Below, piece by piece: positions 16,438 to 28,100 of a stretch of 38,207 nucleotides of DNA. The DNA lies in contig JALSJU010000130.1 of the NCBI GenBank assembly GCA_026989145.1, forward strand, positions 1-38,207, read 5' to 3'. The notes under the pieces were generated by a model that searched no databases, was not told the DNA's origin, and saw only the letters and a list, made by a program, of their open reading frames with translations. Positions within the stretch are counted from its first letter, which is position 1. Every line of letters begins with the position of its first letter. This DNA is from Thiotrichaceae bacterium (lineage in GTDB: Bacteria > Pseudomonadota > Gammaproteobacteria > Thiotrichales > Thiotrichaceae). A program made the position numbers and the translations under genes.

Positions 16438-17358
16438 TTAATTTGTATTTTTTGTTGCGCTAATTCTTATCCAGTCATCAAGTTGTTTGACTTTGAAATT
16501 AGAAAAATCAGCCGAGTAGGTTTTTATAATATCTTCTTTTTGTGTCGTTAGTAAACCGGATATTACAATATGACCACCAGGTTTTACATAAGAACTTAAG
16601 CGCGGGTAAAGCTCTTGTAGTGGGCCACATAAAATATTTGCAAGTACGATATCCACAGTGTCTTCTGGACAATCTCCTGGTAAATAGCAGGGGATTTTAT
16701 CTGAGGTTATTTGATTGCGACGCATATTTTCTTTTGTTGCAGTGAGTGCTTGAGGGTCTATATCTGTTGCAATGATATGTTTAGCTCCTAACTTAGCCGC
16801 TGCTACCGCTAAAATGCCGCTACCACAGCCATAATCGACAACAGTTAAATCTTTTGGCGGGTTTTTATCAAGCCATTCTAGGCAGAGTGCTGTAGTTGGG
16901 TGCGTGCCTGTACCAAAAGCGAGGCCAGGGTCTAGAATTATAGAGGTAGGGTTGGGTGAGTTATTTTGTAACTTTTTTACATCAAGTAAATCTGTAGTGC
17001 TGGGAACTATCCATAAGTTTTCACCAAAGCACATTGGGTGAAAGTCTTTCATCCATACGCGCTCCCAGTCTTGATTTTTAACAACCTCAGTATCTACGCT
17101 ACTAATTTCCCAATTTGATTGGTTGTTAATTAGTGTTTGAGTGAGTGTTGATAAATTAATGTCTGATTCGAATAGTGCTGTAATTATTAAATTTCTCCAT
17201 AGCGGGGTCTCTCCTGGCAATGGCTCTAAGACGGGTTCATCTTCTGCATCTTGCCAGGTGATGGAAATGGCTCCAGTAGACTCCATTTCTGCCTCAATTG
17301 ATTCGTGGTGCTTATTTGAAGCACTGCAAATTAATTGTAGCCATGATTTTTCAGACAT
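16438..17358 (-). CDS. prmA: Ribosomal protein L11 methyltransferase
   Basis: PrmA trimethylates several amines of ribosomal protein L11 with S-adenosylmethionine. At 306 aa it is near the usual length of about 293. The N-terminal substrate-recognition domain begins SWLQLICSASN. The SAM domain has LAFGTGTHPTTALCLEWL, then VVDYGCGSGILAVAAAKLGA (motif I), IATDIDPQAL and VLANILCGPLQEL. It lies 24 nt after accC and 2 nt before the DUF3426 gene. Confidence 0.95.
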   Translation of the reverse strand: MSEKSWLQLICSASNKHHESIEAEMESTGAISITWQDAEDEPVLEPLPGETPLWRNLIITALFESDINLSTLTQTLINNQSNWEISSVDTEVVKNQDWERVWMKDFHPMCFGENLWIVPSTTDLLDVKKLQNNSPNPTSIILDPGLAFGTGTHPTTALCLEWLDKNPPKDLTVVDYGCGSGILAVAAAKLGAKHIIATDIDPQALTATKENMRRNQITSDKIPCYLPGDCPEDTVDIVLANILCGPLQELYPRLSSYVKPGGHIVISGLLTTQKEDIIKTYSADFSNFKVKQLDDWIRISATKNTN

Positions 17359-17382
17359 TTATAGTTACCAAAGGTTGGCTAT

Positions 17383-18726
17383 TTATAAGCCTAATTTCTT
17401 TTCTAAATAGTCTATGCCTGCGCCACCTGCAATAAACGCAGTATCGTCCATAATGCGCCGCTGTAACGAAATGTTAGTTTTTATTCCTTCTATGACCATT
17501 TCAGAAAGCGCTACTCGCATACGTTTTATAGCGGTATCACGATCCTCAGCATGAACAATAAGTTTTCCAATCATAGAGTCATAATGAGGCGGTACGGTAT
17601 AGCCACCGTAGATGTGCGAATCCACTCGTACACCTAATCCCCCAGGCATATGAAAACGTTCAACTTTACCGGGCGAAGGAATAAAGGTTTCAGAATCTTC
17701 AGCATTAATACGGCATTCTATAGCATGACCTCTGGGACGCATATTCGATTTTAGTGTCAATTTTTCACCTGAAGCAATTAGGAGTTGTTGCTTGACTAAA
17801 TCGACACCGGTGATTAACTCTGTTACTGGGTGCTCTACTTGTAGCCGAGTATTCATTTCAATGAAGTAAAACTCACCGTTTTCGTATAAAAATTCAAAAG
17901 TACCTGCGCCACGATAGCCAATATCAACACAGGCTTTAGCAACAGAGTCACCTATTTCTTTGCGCTTTTCTTCGGTGATACCAGGTGCTGGAGCCTCTTC
18001 AACAACCTTTTGATTTCGGCGTTGCATGGAGCAATCTCGCTCACACAGGTGAATTGCATTACCGTGTTCATCTGCTAATACTTGAAACTCAATATGACGT
18101 GGCTTCTCTAGAAATTTCTCCATAAAAACGACATTATTATTAAAGGCTTGACCTGCTTCTGTTTTGGTTAAAACAATGGATTCGAGTAGATCAGATTTAT
18201 CATGCACAACACGCATGCCTCGTCCACCACCGCCTCCAGTTGCCTTAACCATAACTGGGTAACCGATATCCTCAGCCATTTGAAATTGTATCTTTGGATC
18301 ATCTGGAATAGCACCACCAGAGCCAGGTACACAGGGAACACCTGATTTCTCCATTGCCGCTTTAGCCGATATCTTATCGCCCATGACACGGATAGTTTCG
18401 GCCCTTGGGCCAATAAAAATGAAACCACTTGATTCGACTCTTTCAGCAAAATCGGCATTCTCTGATAGAAAGCCGTATCCTGGGTGAATTGCATCAGCGT
18501 CAGTTACTTCTGCGGCACTAATAATAGCGGGAATGTTTAAATAGCTTTCTAGCGAAGATGCAGGTCCAATACAGACAGATTCGTCTGCCAGACGGACGTG
18601 TTTTAAATCACGGTCAGCCGTTGAATGCACTGCAACGGTTTTAATATCAAGCTCATGGCAGGCACGTAAAATGCGCAAGGCAATTTCACCCCGATTTGCG
18701 ATTAGTACTTTTTTAATTTTCATCAT
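17383..18726 (-). CDS. accC: Biotin carboxylase subunit of acetyl-CoA carboxylase
   Basis: AccC carboxylates the biotin carried by AccB using ATP and bicarbonate, starting fatty acid synthesis. The 447 residues match the family length of 449. Visible features are [14 protein letters not shown] at the N-terminus, the ATP-grasp glycine loop [10 protein letters not shown], the [20 protein letters not shown] segment, and [13 protein letters not shown]. The start is ATGATG, and either Met is possible. accB lies upstream with a 47-nt gap. accA and accD are not in the window, as usual. Confidence 0.97.
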   Translation of the reverse strand: MMKIKKVLIANRGEIALRILRACHELDIKTVAVHSTADRDLKHVRLADESVCIGPASSLESYLNIPAIISAAEVTDADAIHPGYGFLSENADFAERVESSGFIFIGPRAETIRVMGDKISAKAAMEKSGVPCVPGSGGAIPDDPKIQFQMAEDIGYPVMVKATGGGGGRGMRVVHDKSDLLESIVLTKTEAGQAFNNNVVFMEKFLEKPRHIEFQVLADEHGNAIHLCERDCSMQRRNQKVVEEAPAPGITEEKRKEIGDSVAKACVDIGYRGAGTFEFLYENGEFYFIEMNTRLQVEHPVTELITGVDLVKQQLLIASGEKLTLKSNMRPRGHAIECRINAEDSETFIPSPGKVERFHMPGGLGVRVDSHIYGGYTVPPHYDSMIGKLIVHAEDRDTAIKRMRVALSEMVIEGIKTNISLQRRIMDDTAFIAGGAGIDYLEKKLGL

Positions 18727-18773
18727 TTAGATCCATTTTGTTAATTAATGACTTTGTTTATTATTTACAGAGA

Positions 18774-19238
18774 TCATTCAATAACAAATAGAGGTTGACC
18801 AAATTCAACAGGTTGTTCATTTTCAACTAGTATTTCTTTAATAATACCGGATTTCTCCGACTCAATTTGGTTTAGCATTTTCATGGCTTCGATAATACAC
18901 AGTGTATCGCCTACAGATACAGATTGACCAACAGCCACAAAAGGAGCTGATGTAGGTGAGGCTGCTTCATAAAATGTGCCAACCATTGGAGAGTCAATTG
19001 TTTCGCCGGCAGGGCCTTCTGCTACAGGTGGTGAAGTTAAGCCTAAATCATTTCCTGCCGTTGTCGCAGGTGCTGCTACCGCAGCTTGAATAGGAGGTGC
19101 AACAACAGGTGTTGCTGCGACAGGCGCAGGGCTATTTCGTGAAATACGTACTGACTCCTCACCTTCAACTATTTCTAATTCTGCAATATCACTGGCTTGA
19201 ATCAGCTCTATGAGTTTTTTGATTTTTCGAACGTCCAT
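18774..19238 (-). CDS. accB: Biotin carboxyl carrier protein of acetyl-CoA carboxylase
   Basis: AccB carries the biotin that shuttles carboxyl groups between AccC and the AccAD transferase. The 154 residues consist of an N-terminal dimerisation region, an Ala/Pro/Val-rich flexible linker (about 36-75) and a C-terminal biotinyl domain. The EAMKM motif places the biotinylated lysine at position 120. SPMVGTFY marks the start of the biotinyl domain, and the thumb region [12 protein letters not shown] is present. It sits between aroQ (44 nt upstream) and accC. Confidence 0.97.
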   Translation of the reverse strand: MDVRKIKKLIELIQASDIAELEIVEGEESVRISRNSPAPVAATPVVAPPIQAAVAAPATTAGNDLGLTSPPVAEGPAGETIDSPMVGTFYEAASPTSAPFVAVGQSVSVGDTLCIIEAMKMLNQIESEKSGIIKEILVENEQPVEFGQPLFVIE

Positions 19239-19282
19239 AATAATTACTCTCTGCTCTGTGTGCTTATAAAATTGTAACTAAA

Positions 19283-19723
19283 TTAAGAATTCAAATTAGT
19301 TATGGCTGCTGTTAGGGCTAGTTCGTAGCCTTGTGCGCCAAAACCAACGATGCTACCAACGGCAATATCCGAGAAGAACGAGTGTTGTCTAAACTCTTCT
19401 CTTTGATGTACATTGGAAAGATGTATTTCAATAAAAGGGATTTTTGTACCCAACAATGCATCGCGTAAAGCAACACTGGTATGGGTATATGCGGCAGGGT
19501 TGAAAAGAATAAATGAAATGTTTTCTGTCGCAGCTTGATGAATACGATTTATTAATTCAGATTCTGAATTGCTTTGGAAATGACTGAGCTGGTGCTGTTG
19601 TTTTTGTGCCAGCAATGATAAATTTCGAGCAATATCATCCAATGTATTAGAACCATAAATTTCAGGTTCTCTACGACCTAAAAGGTTAAGGTTTGGACCA
19701 TTTAAAAGGAGTAATTTAGCCAT
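19283..19723 (-). CDS. aroQ: Type II 3-dehydroquinate dehydratase
   Basis: The enzyme dehydrates 3-dehydroquinate to 3-dehydroshikimate in the shikimate pathway. Motifs are [21 protein letters not shown] with the catalytic Tyr at residue 23, [16 protein letters not shown], and [15 protein letters not shown] chose ATG 19721-19723 (146 aa) because AAGG lies 6 nt upstream. An in-frame start at 19759 would add 12 residues without support. It is the first gene of the aroQ-accB-accC-prmA-dusB-fis run and is divergent from sucA. Confidence 0.95.
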   Translation of the reverse strand: MAKLLLLNGPNLNLLGRREPEIYGSNTLDDIARNLSLLAQKQQHQLSHFQSNSESELINRIHQAATENISFILFNPAAYTHTSVALRDALLGTKIPFIEIHLSNVHQREEFRQHSFFSDIAVGSIVGFGAQGYELALTAAITNLNS

Positions 19724-19884
19724 AATTACCTTAGTGTTTAAAAAATAAGCAATTATCATTTTTTGTATTATTATAAGAAGTTAAAAGCAGTTAAATACAA
19801 AACGCGACATTTTTAGTGGATGTTACTCGTGTTTTAATGATAATGCTATTAATAAATAGAGTAATTAGTTGTAAATATAGTTGA

Positions 19885-20059
19885 GTTTTGGCTAAAGCTC
19901 TCAAGCTAATAATAGGAGCAAACTTACAAGGCATCAATCCCGTTGTTGTATTTTTTGTGATGAGAAGGACGCTTCACCTTGCTACTGGTGTTGATTATAA
20001 GAAATCCTTGCTAGGACTTGATACCTTGTAAGCTCGCCCTGCGGGCTTAGCCAAAAAAC
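19885..20059. repeat. Family 1-related palindrome with inverted core (copy D)
   Basis: The outer arms are GTTTTGGCTAA (19885-19895) and TTAGCCAAAAAAC (20048-20060). The inner arms are CTTACAAGGCATCAA (19923-19937) and TTGATACCTTGTAAG (20018-20032). The right part, CTTGTAAGCTCGCCCTGCGG then GCTTAGCC, is in the same orientation as in other copies, while CGTTGTTGTATTTTTTGTGA and CTAGGACTTGATACC are reverse complements of the core of copies A and C. The GGAACCTCTGAA ends are missing. It lies in the aroQ-sucA divergent gap (19724-20169), which otherwise holds only promoter sequence. Confidence 0.65.
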
Positions 20060-20103
20060 CAGAGGATATAACGCCAACATTGTAGTTTATTTTCTTATCA
20101 TGC

Positions 20104-20132
20104 TTGACATAACTTCATAAGCAAACTAAAAG
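20104..20132 (+). promoter_or_regulatory. Candidate sigma-70 promoter of sucA-sucB
   Basis: A perfect -35 box TTGACA (20104-20109) is followed at 17 bp by TAAAAG (20127-20132), matching four of six -10 positions. Transcription would start near 20139, about 30 nt before the sucA ATG. There is no experimental support. Confidence 0.5.
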
Positions 20133-20169
20133 TCTTTTTAAGAGGGTTACCTCATTACTGGATGTTAAG

Positions 20170-23073
20170 ATGAAACAAAAGTTAGATAAAAATAATAAAG
20201 GGAATACGTTGGGAAATGTGCAAGAGACTATGCTGGATGGTGAAAATGCAGCTTATTTGGAAGTACTGTTTGAAGCCTATCAAAGTGACCCGAATTCAGT
20301 AACAGAGAACTGGCAGCGTTATTTTTCTGAGGTGCCAACTTCTGCTGCTTTTAAGCGAGGAGAAACACATAGCGCACTACGTGATCAGTTTCGTACGAAT
20401 AAATTGCATAATGCTACATCGCATAAACGACCCGATGCTTCAGCAGAGGTTTTAGAAACAGAAAGGCAACAGGTTCACTTGTTTCAAATGATTGATGCAT
20501 TTCGTACCATTGGTCATTTAGTGGCAGATACCAATCCGCTAAATGAAAAAGTGGTAATACCAAGTTTGCCAGAGCTCTCTTTACAGTATTATGAGCTTGA
20601 TCAAGTTGATAAAAATAAATGGTTTGACCCGGGTAATTTCCAACTCTCTGCTCCACCTACACTTGAGAATATATATCGTGCTTTACGTAGTACTTATACT
20701 GAAAGTATTGGTATTGAATACATGCATATCATGTCTACTGAGGAGAAGGGCTGGATTCAAAGTCGTCTAGAGCCAACCATGGCAAGACCTGACTTTGATA
20801 ATAAAAAGAAAAGTAAGTTGTTAGATGATTTAACAGCTGCTGAGACTTTAGAACGCTATTTACATACCAAGTATGTTGGGCAAAAACGCTTCTCTTTAGA
20901 GGGAGGAGAAAGTCTTATTCCTCTTTTACAAGAGATTATCCATCACTCAGGCAGCCAAAAAACGCGCGAAATGATATTGGCAATGGCTCATCGTGGGCGT
21001 TTGAATGTACTGATCAATATTATGGGAAAGTCCCCCGAATCTCTGTTTAAAGAATTTGAGGACACGAATACCGATGATAGCTCCTATGACTTACTCGCGG
21101 GCGATGTAAAATACCATAAAGGCTTTTCTTGCAGTATTCAGACCAGCCAAGACCCAATGCATTTACATTTAGCCTTTAACCCATCGCACCTAGAAATTGT
21201 TGCACCAGTTGCGAGTGGTTCGGTTCGCGCAAGACAGGATCGTCGTGATGATCAAGGTGGGCAAGTTATCGGTGTTGCCATACATGGTGATGCCGCATTT
21301 GCGGGTCAGGGTGTGGTTATGGAAGCCTTCAATATGGCGCAAACGCGTGGTTATCGCACCCATGGTACGGTACATATTGTGATTAATAATCAAATTGGTT
21401 TTACCACTAGTACGCAAATTGATAGCCGGAGTACATTTTATCCCACTGATGTGGCAAAAATGGTCAATGCATTAATTTTACATGTAAATGGTGATGACCC
21501 TGAAGCCGTCGTATTTGCAGCTCAGTTTGCCTTAGATTATCGCTTGCGTTTTAAAAAAGATGTTGTCATTGACTTGGTTTGTTATCGGCGTCACGGACAT
21601 AATGAAGCGGATGAGCCTGCAATGACACAACCCTTGATGTATACAGCTATTCGTAATAAAAAAACCACACGAGAGTTGTATGCCGATAAATTAGAAAAAG
21701 AAGGTGTGATTTCAGAAAATGAGACACGAGAGCGAATCGAAGTCTTTAAAGAACGTTTGTCACAAGGCTTACCAGCAGTTGATACCTTAGACTTTAGCAG
21801 TGTACCCGAGCATTTTAGAGTGAACTGGGATATTTTTAAAGGTAGAGATTGGACAACTAAAGCAGAGACGGGCTTCAATAAAGGACAACTACAACAAATT
21901 GTAACGCGTTGTCATACCATCCCTGATAGTAACTTTGTAGTGCATAAGCGTGTTGCTAAAATTCTCGAGCAACGTAATCAGATGGCGCAGGGGGAACGCC
22001 CGTCAGACTGGGGTTTTGCAGAAAACCTGGCCTATGCAACCTTGTTATCAGAAGGGTTTAATGTCAGATTAAGTGGTCAGGATAGTGGACGAGGCACTTT
22101 CTCACACCGTCATGCGGTATTGCATAACCAAGTAAAACGTCAAGCATGGATACCGTTAAAGCATGTGGCTGAAAAACAGGGTTCCTTTAATGTTATTGAC
22201 TCAGTTTTATCTGAGGAGGCGGTGTTAGCGTTTGAGTATGGCTATGCGACCTCATCACCTAATACATTAGTAATATGGGAAGCTCAATTTGGTGATTTTG
22301 CCAATGGTGCACAGGTTGTGATAGATCAGTTTATAAGTTCTGGCGAACAAAAGTGGGGGCGCTTATGTGGTTTGACGTTGTTTTTACCGCATGGTTATGA
22401 AGGTATGGGGGCAGAACATTCCTCGGCTCGGCTGGAACGATATTTGCAACTGTGTGCAGAAAAAAATATGCAAGTTTGCGTACCCAGTACTCCAGCGCAA
22501 ACCTTTCATATGCTACGGCGACAAATGATTCGCCCCTATCGTCGCCCATTAATTGTAATGACTCCGAAGAGTTTGTTACGAAAACCAGAGGCTGTAAGCA
22601 CGTTAGAAGAATTAACGGAAGGCTCATTTAAGACTATCATTGACGATATTCGCTCACTCAGGTCAAAAGGGAGAATAAGTCGTGTGGTGTTGTGTAGTGG
22701 TAAAGTTTATTACGACCTGTTAAAAAAATCGAATGAGGATGAACTCAGTAATATTGCTTTAATTCGGATTGAACAACTTTACCCTTTTCCGGCAAAGTTA
22801 TTAAAGTCGATTTTACTGACCTATCCAAATTTAAAAGAGCTAATATGGTGTCAGGAAGAACCGAGAAACCAAGGTGCATGGGATAGTACCAAACATCGCT
22901 TTAGATTATATGAAGATCAGTACCGTGTTATGTGTGTGAGTAGGCCAGCTGCAGCAGCACCAGCTGTTGGCTCACATAAAGTACATGACAAGCAGCAAAT
23001 GGATTTAGTTTTAGAAGCATTGGGCTTAATTGTAAACATGCAAAACCCTGACATAATAAAAGAGAAAAAATAA
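20170..23073 (+). CDS. sucA: 2-oxoglutarate dehydrogenase E1 component
   Basis: SucA is the thiamine diphosphate-dependent E1 that decarboxylates 2-oxoglutarate and transfers the succinyl group to SucB. At 967 aa it is somewhat longer than E. coli (933). The N-terminal [20 protein letters not shown] region that contacts the complex is present, as are [16 protein letters not shown], the GDAAFAGQG thiamine diphosphate motif, [40 protein letters not shown] and [13 protein letters not shown]. It ends 1 nt into sucB (TAATG), indicating tight coupling. The sdhCDAB genes that often precede sucA are not here. Confidence 0.97.
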   Translation: MKQKLDKNNKGNTLGNVQETMLDGENAAYLEVLFEAYQSDPNSVTENWQRYFSEVPTSAAFKRGETHSALRDQFRTNKLHNATSHKRPDASAEVLETERQQVHLFQMIDAFRTIGHLVADTNPLNEKVVIPSLPELSLQYYELDQVDKNKWFDPGNFQLSAPPTLENIYRALRSTYTESIGIEYMHIMSTEEKGWIQSRLEPTMARPDFDNKKKSKLLDDLTAAETLERYLHTKYVGQKRFSLEGGESLIPLLQEIIHHSGSQKTREMILAMAHRGRLNVLINIMGKSPESLFKEFEDTNTDDSSYDLLAGDVKYHKGFSCSIQTSQDPMHLHLAFNPSHLEIVAPVASGSVRARQDRRDDQGGQVIGVAIHGDAAFAGQGVVMEAFNMAQTRGYRTHGTVHIVINNQIGFTTSTQIDSRSTFYPTDVAKMVNALILHVNGDDPEAVVFAAQFALDYRLRFKKDVVIDLVCYRRHGHNEADEPAMTQPLMYTAIRNKKTTRELYADKLEKEGVISENETRERIEVFKERLSQGLPAVDTLDFSSVPEHFRVNWDIFKGRDWTTKAETGFNKGQLQQIVTRCHTIPDSNFVVHKRVAKILEQRNQMAQGERPSDWGFAENLAYATLLSEGFNVRLSGQDSGRGTFSHRHAVLHNQVKRQAWIPLKHVAEKQGSFNVIDSVLSEEAVLAFEYGYATSSPNTLVIWEAQFGDFANGAQVVIDQFISSGEQKWGRLCGLTLFLPHGYEGMGAEHSSARLERYLQLCAEKNMQVCVPSTPAQTFHMLRRQMIRPYRRPLIVMTPKSLLRKPEAVSTLEELTEGSFKTIIDDIRSLRSKGRISRVVLCSGKVYYDLLKKSNEDELSNIALIRIEQLYPFPAKLLKSILLTYPNLKELIWCQEEPRNQGAWDSTKHRFRLYEDQYRVMCVSRPAAAAPAVGSHKVHDKQQMDLVLEALGLIVNMQNPDIIKEKK

Positions 23074-24254
23074 TGAGCATTGAAATACGTGTACCTCAGC
23101 TACCAGAATCAGTAAACGATGCCAGCATAGCGGCATGGACTGTAAAACAAGGAGATTTTGTCAACGCAGAAGATATTATCTTAGAGCTAGAAACAGACAA
23201 AGTTGTTTTAGAAGTGCCTGCGCCAAAATCTGGTATTATACAAGCACTTAAAGTATCCGTAGGTGATACTGTTTTAGCTAATGATTTATTGGGGATTATC
23301 GATGATTCAGCAGTAAAATCGTTATCTACAGGTGAGGCTACGACTAATGATAAAAATACAACATCAACACTCTCTGCTAGCCCATCTGTGAGAAAAAGTA
23401 TTGTTGATAATAATATTGACACCAGTAAGCTAGAAGCGACAGGTAAGCATGGTCGTATTCTAAAAGATGATGTAGAAAAACATCTGAAAATTATTGAAAC
23501 AGAGCTTGAAAATAAAAATACCTCAACAGATCGAACAAATAAGGTATTGGTAGATAGGGAAGAGCGCCGTGTTCCAATGACGCGGTTACGTGCCCGCATC
23601 GCAGAAAGGCTTGTTGAAGCTCAACAAACAGCTGCCATTTTAACGACGTTTAATGAAGTGGACTTAAGCGAAGTGTCACGTCTACGTAAAAAGTATCAAG
23701 AGCGCTTCCAGCAAGCACATGGTGTTAAACTTGGATTTATGTCCTTTTTTATAAAGGCGACGACCGAAGCACTAAAGCGTTTCCCTGAGGTTAATGCGCG
23801 GATTGATGGTGATGATATTGTTTATCAGGGGTTTTATGATATTGGTATTGCCGTTTCATCGGACCGTGGTTTAGTTGTACCGATATTACGTGGTACGGAT
23901 AGTTTAGGAAATGCAGAAATAGAAAAATCAATAGCAGATTTTGCGGGTCGCGCACGTAGTGGTCACTTGGAAATAGACGAGTTATTAGGTGGAACATTTT
24001 CAATCACCAATGGTGGTGTATTTGGTTCAATGCTATCAACCCCTATTATTAATCCACCACAAAGTGCTATTTTAGGTATGCACAGTATTCAGCAACGCCC
24101 AGTAGCAGTAAATGGCGAGGTTGTGATTCGTCCCATGATGTATTTAGCCTTATCATATGACCATCGTTTAATTGATGGGAAAACCGCGGTAAGTTTTTTA
24201 GTTAAGGTTAAAGAATTACTGGAAGATCCTGCAAGTTTATTTTTAGAACTTTAA
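23073..24254 (+). CDS. sucB: Dihydrolipoamide succinyltransferase (E2 of 2-oxoglutarate dehydrogenase)
   Basis: SucB moves the succinyl group to CoA and forms the core of the complex. The 393 residues contain one lipoyl domain with the lipoylated lysine at 43 ([11 protein letters not shown]), a linker, an E3-binding domain ([20 protein letters not shown] and [11 protein letters not shown]), and the catalytic domain ending in [15 protein letters not shown] with His364 and Asp368. It overlaps sucA by 1 nt. Neither lpd nor sucCD follows. A family 1 element begins 25 nt after the stop. Confidence 0.97.
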   Translation: MSIEIRVPQLPESVNDASIAAWTVKQGDFVNAEDIILELETDKVVLEVPAPKSGIIQALKVSVGDTVLANDLLGIIDDSAVKSLSTGEATTNDKNTTSTLSASPSVRKSIVDNNIDTSKLEATGKHGRILKDDVEKHLKIIETELENKNTSTDRTNKVLVDREERRVPMTRLRARIAERLVEAQQTAAILTTFNEVDLSEVSRLRKKYQERFQQAHGVKLGFMSFFIKATTEALKRFPEVNARIDGDDIVYQGFYDIGIAVSSDRGLVVPILRGTDSLGNAEIEKSIADFAGRARSGHLEIDELLGGTFSITNGGVFGSMLSTPIINPPQSAILGMHSIQQRPVAVNGEVVIRPMMYLALSYDHRLIDGKTAVSFLVKVKELLEDPASLFLEL

Positions 24255-24279
24255 TTTTTTAATATAGAAATATCTTTAA

Positions 24280-24540
24280 GGAGCCTCTGAACAACCTAGT
24301 TGAGTTCTGTGAGTTTGCAAGGCGTCAAGTCCTAGGCGTATTTTTTGAGAATGGTCGGCTCCCTTCACAAAAAATCACAACAACGAAATTGATGCCTTGT
24401 AAGCTCACCCTGTGGGGCTTAGCCAAGTTCCCAATTTCTTCGTTATTGATTTGAACCATAGAATGACTATGCTTAAAATCAATGTCTCGAACTTGAAAAC
24501 TTGGCGTTGCCAGAACTCAGCTAGGTTATTCAGAGGTTCC
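24280..24540. mobile_element. Family 1 miniature element (copy C), long form
   Basis: This 261-bp copy starts GGAGCCTCTGAACAACCTAG and ends CTAGGTTATTCAGAGGTTCC, with TTAA (24276-24279) on the left and TTGA (24541-24544) on the right. Compared with copy A it carries an extra palindromic block (about 24422-24500): GCCAAGTT pairs with AACTTGGC and ATTGATTT with AAATCAAT. Its right half is the template that shows where the nested element entered copy B. No ORF is supported. The rest of 24255-24614 is empty apart from the leader of the next gene. Confidence 0.85.
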
Positions 24541-24614
24541 TTGAATAAATCTATTGATGAGTGAAATTTTTATTAATCCCCGATTCGTGAAAGACTCACA
24601 CAAAGGTAATAATA

Positions 24615-25016
24615 ATGAATGAATTTCCAACTTTAAATGAAATGGGTATTAGTCGTACACAAGACATTACGCATTATTTATTGAGGCAAGATGGAAAAAC
24701 TCGCGATATTTTAAGAGTTTATTATAAGCGAAAGAAAGGCTCTGTACTGCCTGAAAGAAAAACCTTTAAATTTGGTCGATCTGCCAAAATGGTAAAAGAT
24801 AATGCTAGTCGATCAGGTGGTATAGAGGTTTATGAAATATCTCCCTTTCTGCAAAAAGCCGTTGCTGAACTTGACGCAATTGTTAATAAACGAAACCAAG
24901 AAATAAATACCAGTAAACTGATTATGGCTCGTATCGAACAGTTAGAGAAAGATGTCAGTGCTGCAACAAGTGAACTTAAAACGCTTGTTAAAGAGCTTGA
25001 AAAAGAATTAACCTAA
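24615..25016 (+). CDS. DUF3461 family protein
   Basis: This 133-residue cytoplasmic protein resembles the DUF3461 family: FPTLNEMGI at the N-terminus, an ITHYLLRQDGKTRDILRVYY segment, then KGSVLPERKTFKFGR, ISPFLQKAVAELDAI and a C-terminal coiled coil (about 95-133, alternating Lys/Glu/Leu). Its function is unknown. The start ATG is preceded by AAGG at about 8 nt. It is isolated between a family 1 element and a minimal family 2 element, so it is probably monocistronic. I assign the family from memory of its conserved N-terminus. Confidence 0.8.
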   Translation: MNEFPTLNEMGISRTQDITHYLLRQDGKTRDILRVYYKRKKGSVLPERKTFKFGRSAKMVKDNASRSGGIEVYEISPFLQKAVAELDAIVNKRNQEINTSKLIMARIEQLEKDVSAATSELKTLVKELEKELT

Positions 25017-25080
25017 ATTCTATAAAAATTGAGGCTTTTACGAGAAGAGAGTGGTTAGCTCGTCAGGTTTATATTTAAAA

Positions 25081-25152
25081 GAGACCTTTCATGAGTCGTA
25101 GTGAAAGAAATTTTACTGGTATTTACTCGTCACCGAGTCGTGCAAAGGTCTC
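25081..25152. mobile_element. Family 2 palindromic miniature element (copy 2, minimal 72 bp)
   Basis: The ends are GAGACCTTTCATGAGTCG and CGAGTCGTGCAAAGGTCTC, flanked by identical TAAAA at 25076-25080 and 25153-25157. It is little more than the two inverted ends, so it may mark the minimum sequence needed for movement. It lies 4 nt beyond the metH stop (25162-25164), between two convergent genes, where the hairpin could serve as a shared 3' end. Confidence 0.85.
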
Positions 25153-25161
25153 TAAAAGCCT

Positions 25162-28100
25162 CTAATACCCTAATACAGGTCCCAGCCACTTTTCAGCGTC
25201 TTCCATCGACCAACCTTTCCGTTTGGCGTAATCTTCAACTTGATCTTTTTGGATTTTTCCGGTGCCAAAATAACGTGAGTCAGGGTGTGAGAAATACCAG
25301 CCCGATACCGCTGCGGCGGGCCACATTGCGTAAGATTCGGTAATCTTTATGCCAATACGTTTTTCCGGTTCTAGTAGATCCCATAGCGTGCCCTTTTCGG
25401 TGTGCTCAGGGCAAGCAGGGTAACCGGGTGCAGGGCGGATACCAGCATATTTTTCTTTAATAACTTCTTCGTTACTCAGTGATTCGTTACTAGCATAACC
25501 CCAAAATACTTTACGGGTGAGTTCATGCATTTTTTCAGCCAGTGCTTCGGCGAATCGATCGGTTAACGCTTCTAATAAGATTGCATTATAATCATCAAAG
25601 TCTTTTTTGAATTGTTCAACGCGTTGCTCCATGCCAAAGCCGGTAGACACCGCGAATGTACCAAGCCAGTCTTCTTTTCCGGAATCTTTGGGCGCAATAT
25701 AGTCGGCTAAACAAAAGTTAGGCTGTGCTTTATTATCACCTTTTGTGGTGCGATCCATTTGTTGGCGAATGTGGAATAAATCGGTGTGTGTTTTTTTATC
25801 TTTATGATTAACATACAGTTCTAAATTATCACCCACACTATTAGCAGGAAAGAAGCCGAGCACTGCTTTGCCCGTAATCCATTTTTCATCAAGTATTTGT
25901 TGAAGCATGTCTTGTGCATCTTTAAATAGCTTTGTGGCTTCTTCTCCGACTACTTCATCCGTTAAAATAGCAGGGTATCGTCCTGCTAATTCCCAGCTTT
26001 TAAAGAACGGTGTCCAATCAAAAATTTCGGCCAAACTATCCAGCGGGTAATCATTAAATTGAATGAGTAGACCGCCGTTTGTTAATTCTTCTACATTGAA
26101 CTTTGCTCCAACAGCCAATGCATTAATTTCTTTTTCGAATATTGCTGGCTTGGGAGGGGTATAATTTATCCAGTCTAGCTGTACTTTGTTCTTGCGAGCT
26201 TGTTCTAAGGTAAAGGTCTTTTTAACTTTTTGGTTAGCTGCACGCTTTACCCGCATTGCCTCGTATTCATCTTTTATCTCTTGGCGATACGCTAGTTTTC
26301 GGTCATCAGATAATAACTCACCGGCAACGCCAACAGCACGCGATGCATCTGGCACATAAACAATTGGCCCTTGGTACTGCGGGTCAATTTTAACCGCAGT
26401 ATGAATTTTTGATGTGGTTGCACCACCGATCATTAGCGGTAAGTTTAGTCCTGTGCGTTCCATTTCTTTAGCAACATTGACCATTTCATCTAATGACGGT
26501 GTTATTAAACCCGATAAACCAATAATGTCACAACCTTCGTCTTTAGCGGTTTGTAATATTTTATCGGTAGGTACCATTACGCCTAAGTCAACTACCTCAT
26601 AACTATTGCATTGCAACACAATGCCGACAATATTTTTACCAATATCATGCACATCACCTTTAACGGTTGCCATTAGGATTTTACCGTTAGTATTCACATC
26701 GCAACCTGCTTTTTCAGCTTCTAAGTAAGGCTCTAGCCATGCGACTGATTTTTTCATTACACGGGCAGATTTAACCACCTGTGGCAAAAACATTTTACCT
26801 GCACCAAATAAATCACCAACCACATTCATGCCATCCATAAGAGGGCCTTCAATAACGAAAATAGGGCGTTTGAGTTTGTCTAAGGCTTCTTTAGTGTCTT
26901 CATCAACGTAGGCATCTATGCCTTTGACCAGTGCATGTTCAAGACGTTTTTCAACCGACCAAGTACGCCACTCTAAATCTTGTTTGTTTTCTTTAGCTTT
27001 TCCATCACCTAAATAATCAGCTGCGATTGCCATGAGGTTTTCAGTGGCATCGGGGCTTTTATTTAGCACCATGTCTTCAACGGCTTTGTGCAGTTCTTTG
27101 GGAATATCATCGTAAACCACTAACTGACCAGCGTTGACGATACCCATATCCATACCGACTTTTACAGTGTGATATAGAAATACCGAATGAATTGCCTCAC
27201 GCACAGGGTTATTACCACGGAACGAGAAAGATACATTTGATACTCCACCAGAAATCATCGCATGGGGTAGTGTTTCTTTAATCGTTTTAGTTGCTTCAAT
27301 GAAATCGACAGCGTAGTTATTGTGCTCCTCAATACCTGTGCCGATGGCAAAAATATTCGGGTCAAAAATTATATCTTGCGGCGGAAAACCGACCTTATCG
27401 ACCAGTACATGATAGGCACGGGTACAAATTTCTACTTTACGTTCATAGGTGTCCGCTTGGCCATCTTCATCAAATGCCATCACTACCGCCGCCGCACCGT
27501 AACGTTTAATTAGTTTGGCTTGATTGATGAAGTTCTCTTCGCCTTCTTTTAGTGAAATGGAATTAACAATGCCTTTACCTTGAATACATTTAAGGCCTGC
27601 TTCGATAATATCCCACTTGGATGAATCAACCATAACGGGCACGCGCGCAATATCTGGCTCAGCGGCACATAAGTTAAGGAAGCGCACCATCGCTTCTTTG
27701 GATTCGAGCATGCCCTCATCCATATTAATGTCGATTACTTGCGCGCCGTTTTGAACCTGCTCTAGCGCAACTTCAAGTGCGGTATCGTAATCCTCTTCTT
27801 TAATTAGTCGTTTGAAACGTGCTGAACCCGTCACGTTAGTACGCTCACCCACGTTTACAAATAAGCTACTTTCAGCAATATTGAAAGGCTCTAAACCAGA
27901 TAAACGACACTCCACTGGAATATCAGGAATCGTACGCGGTGTAATATCTGCAACCGCATTAGCAATCGCTTTAATATGCGCGGGGCTAGAGCCACAGCAA
28001 CCGCCGACAATATTTAAAAAACCAGACTCTGCCCATTCTTTAATGTGCTCTGACATTTCATTTGGTTCTAAATCATACTCGCCAAACTCATTGGGTAAGC

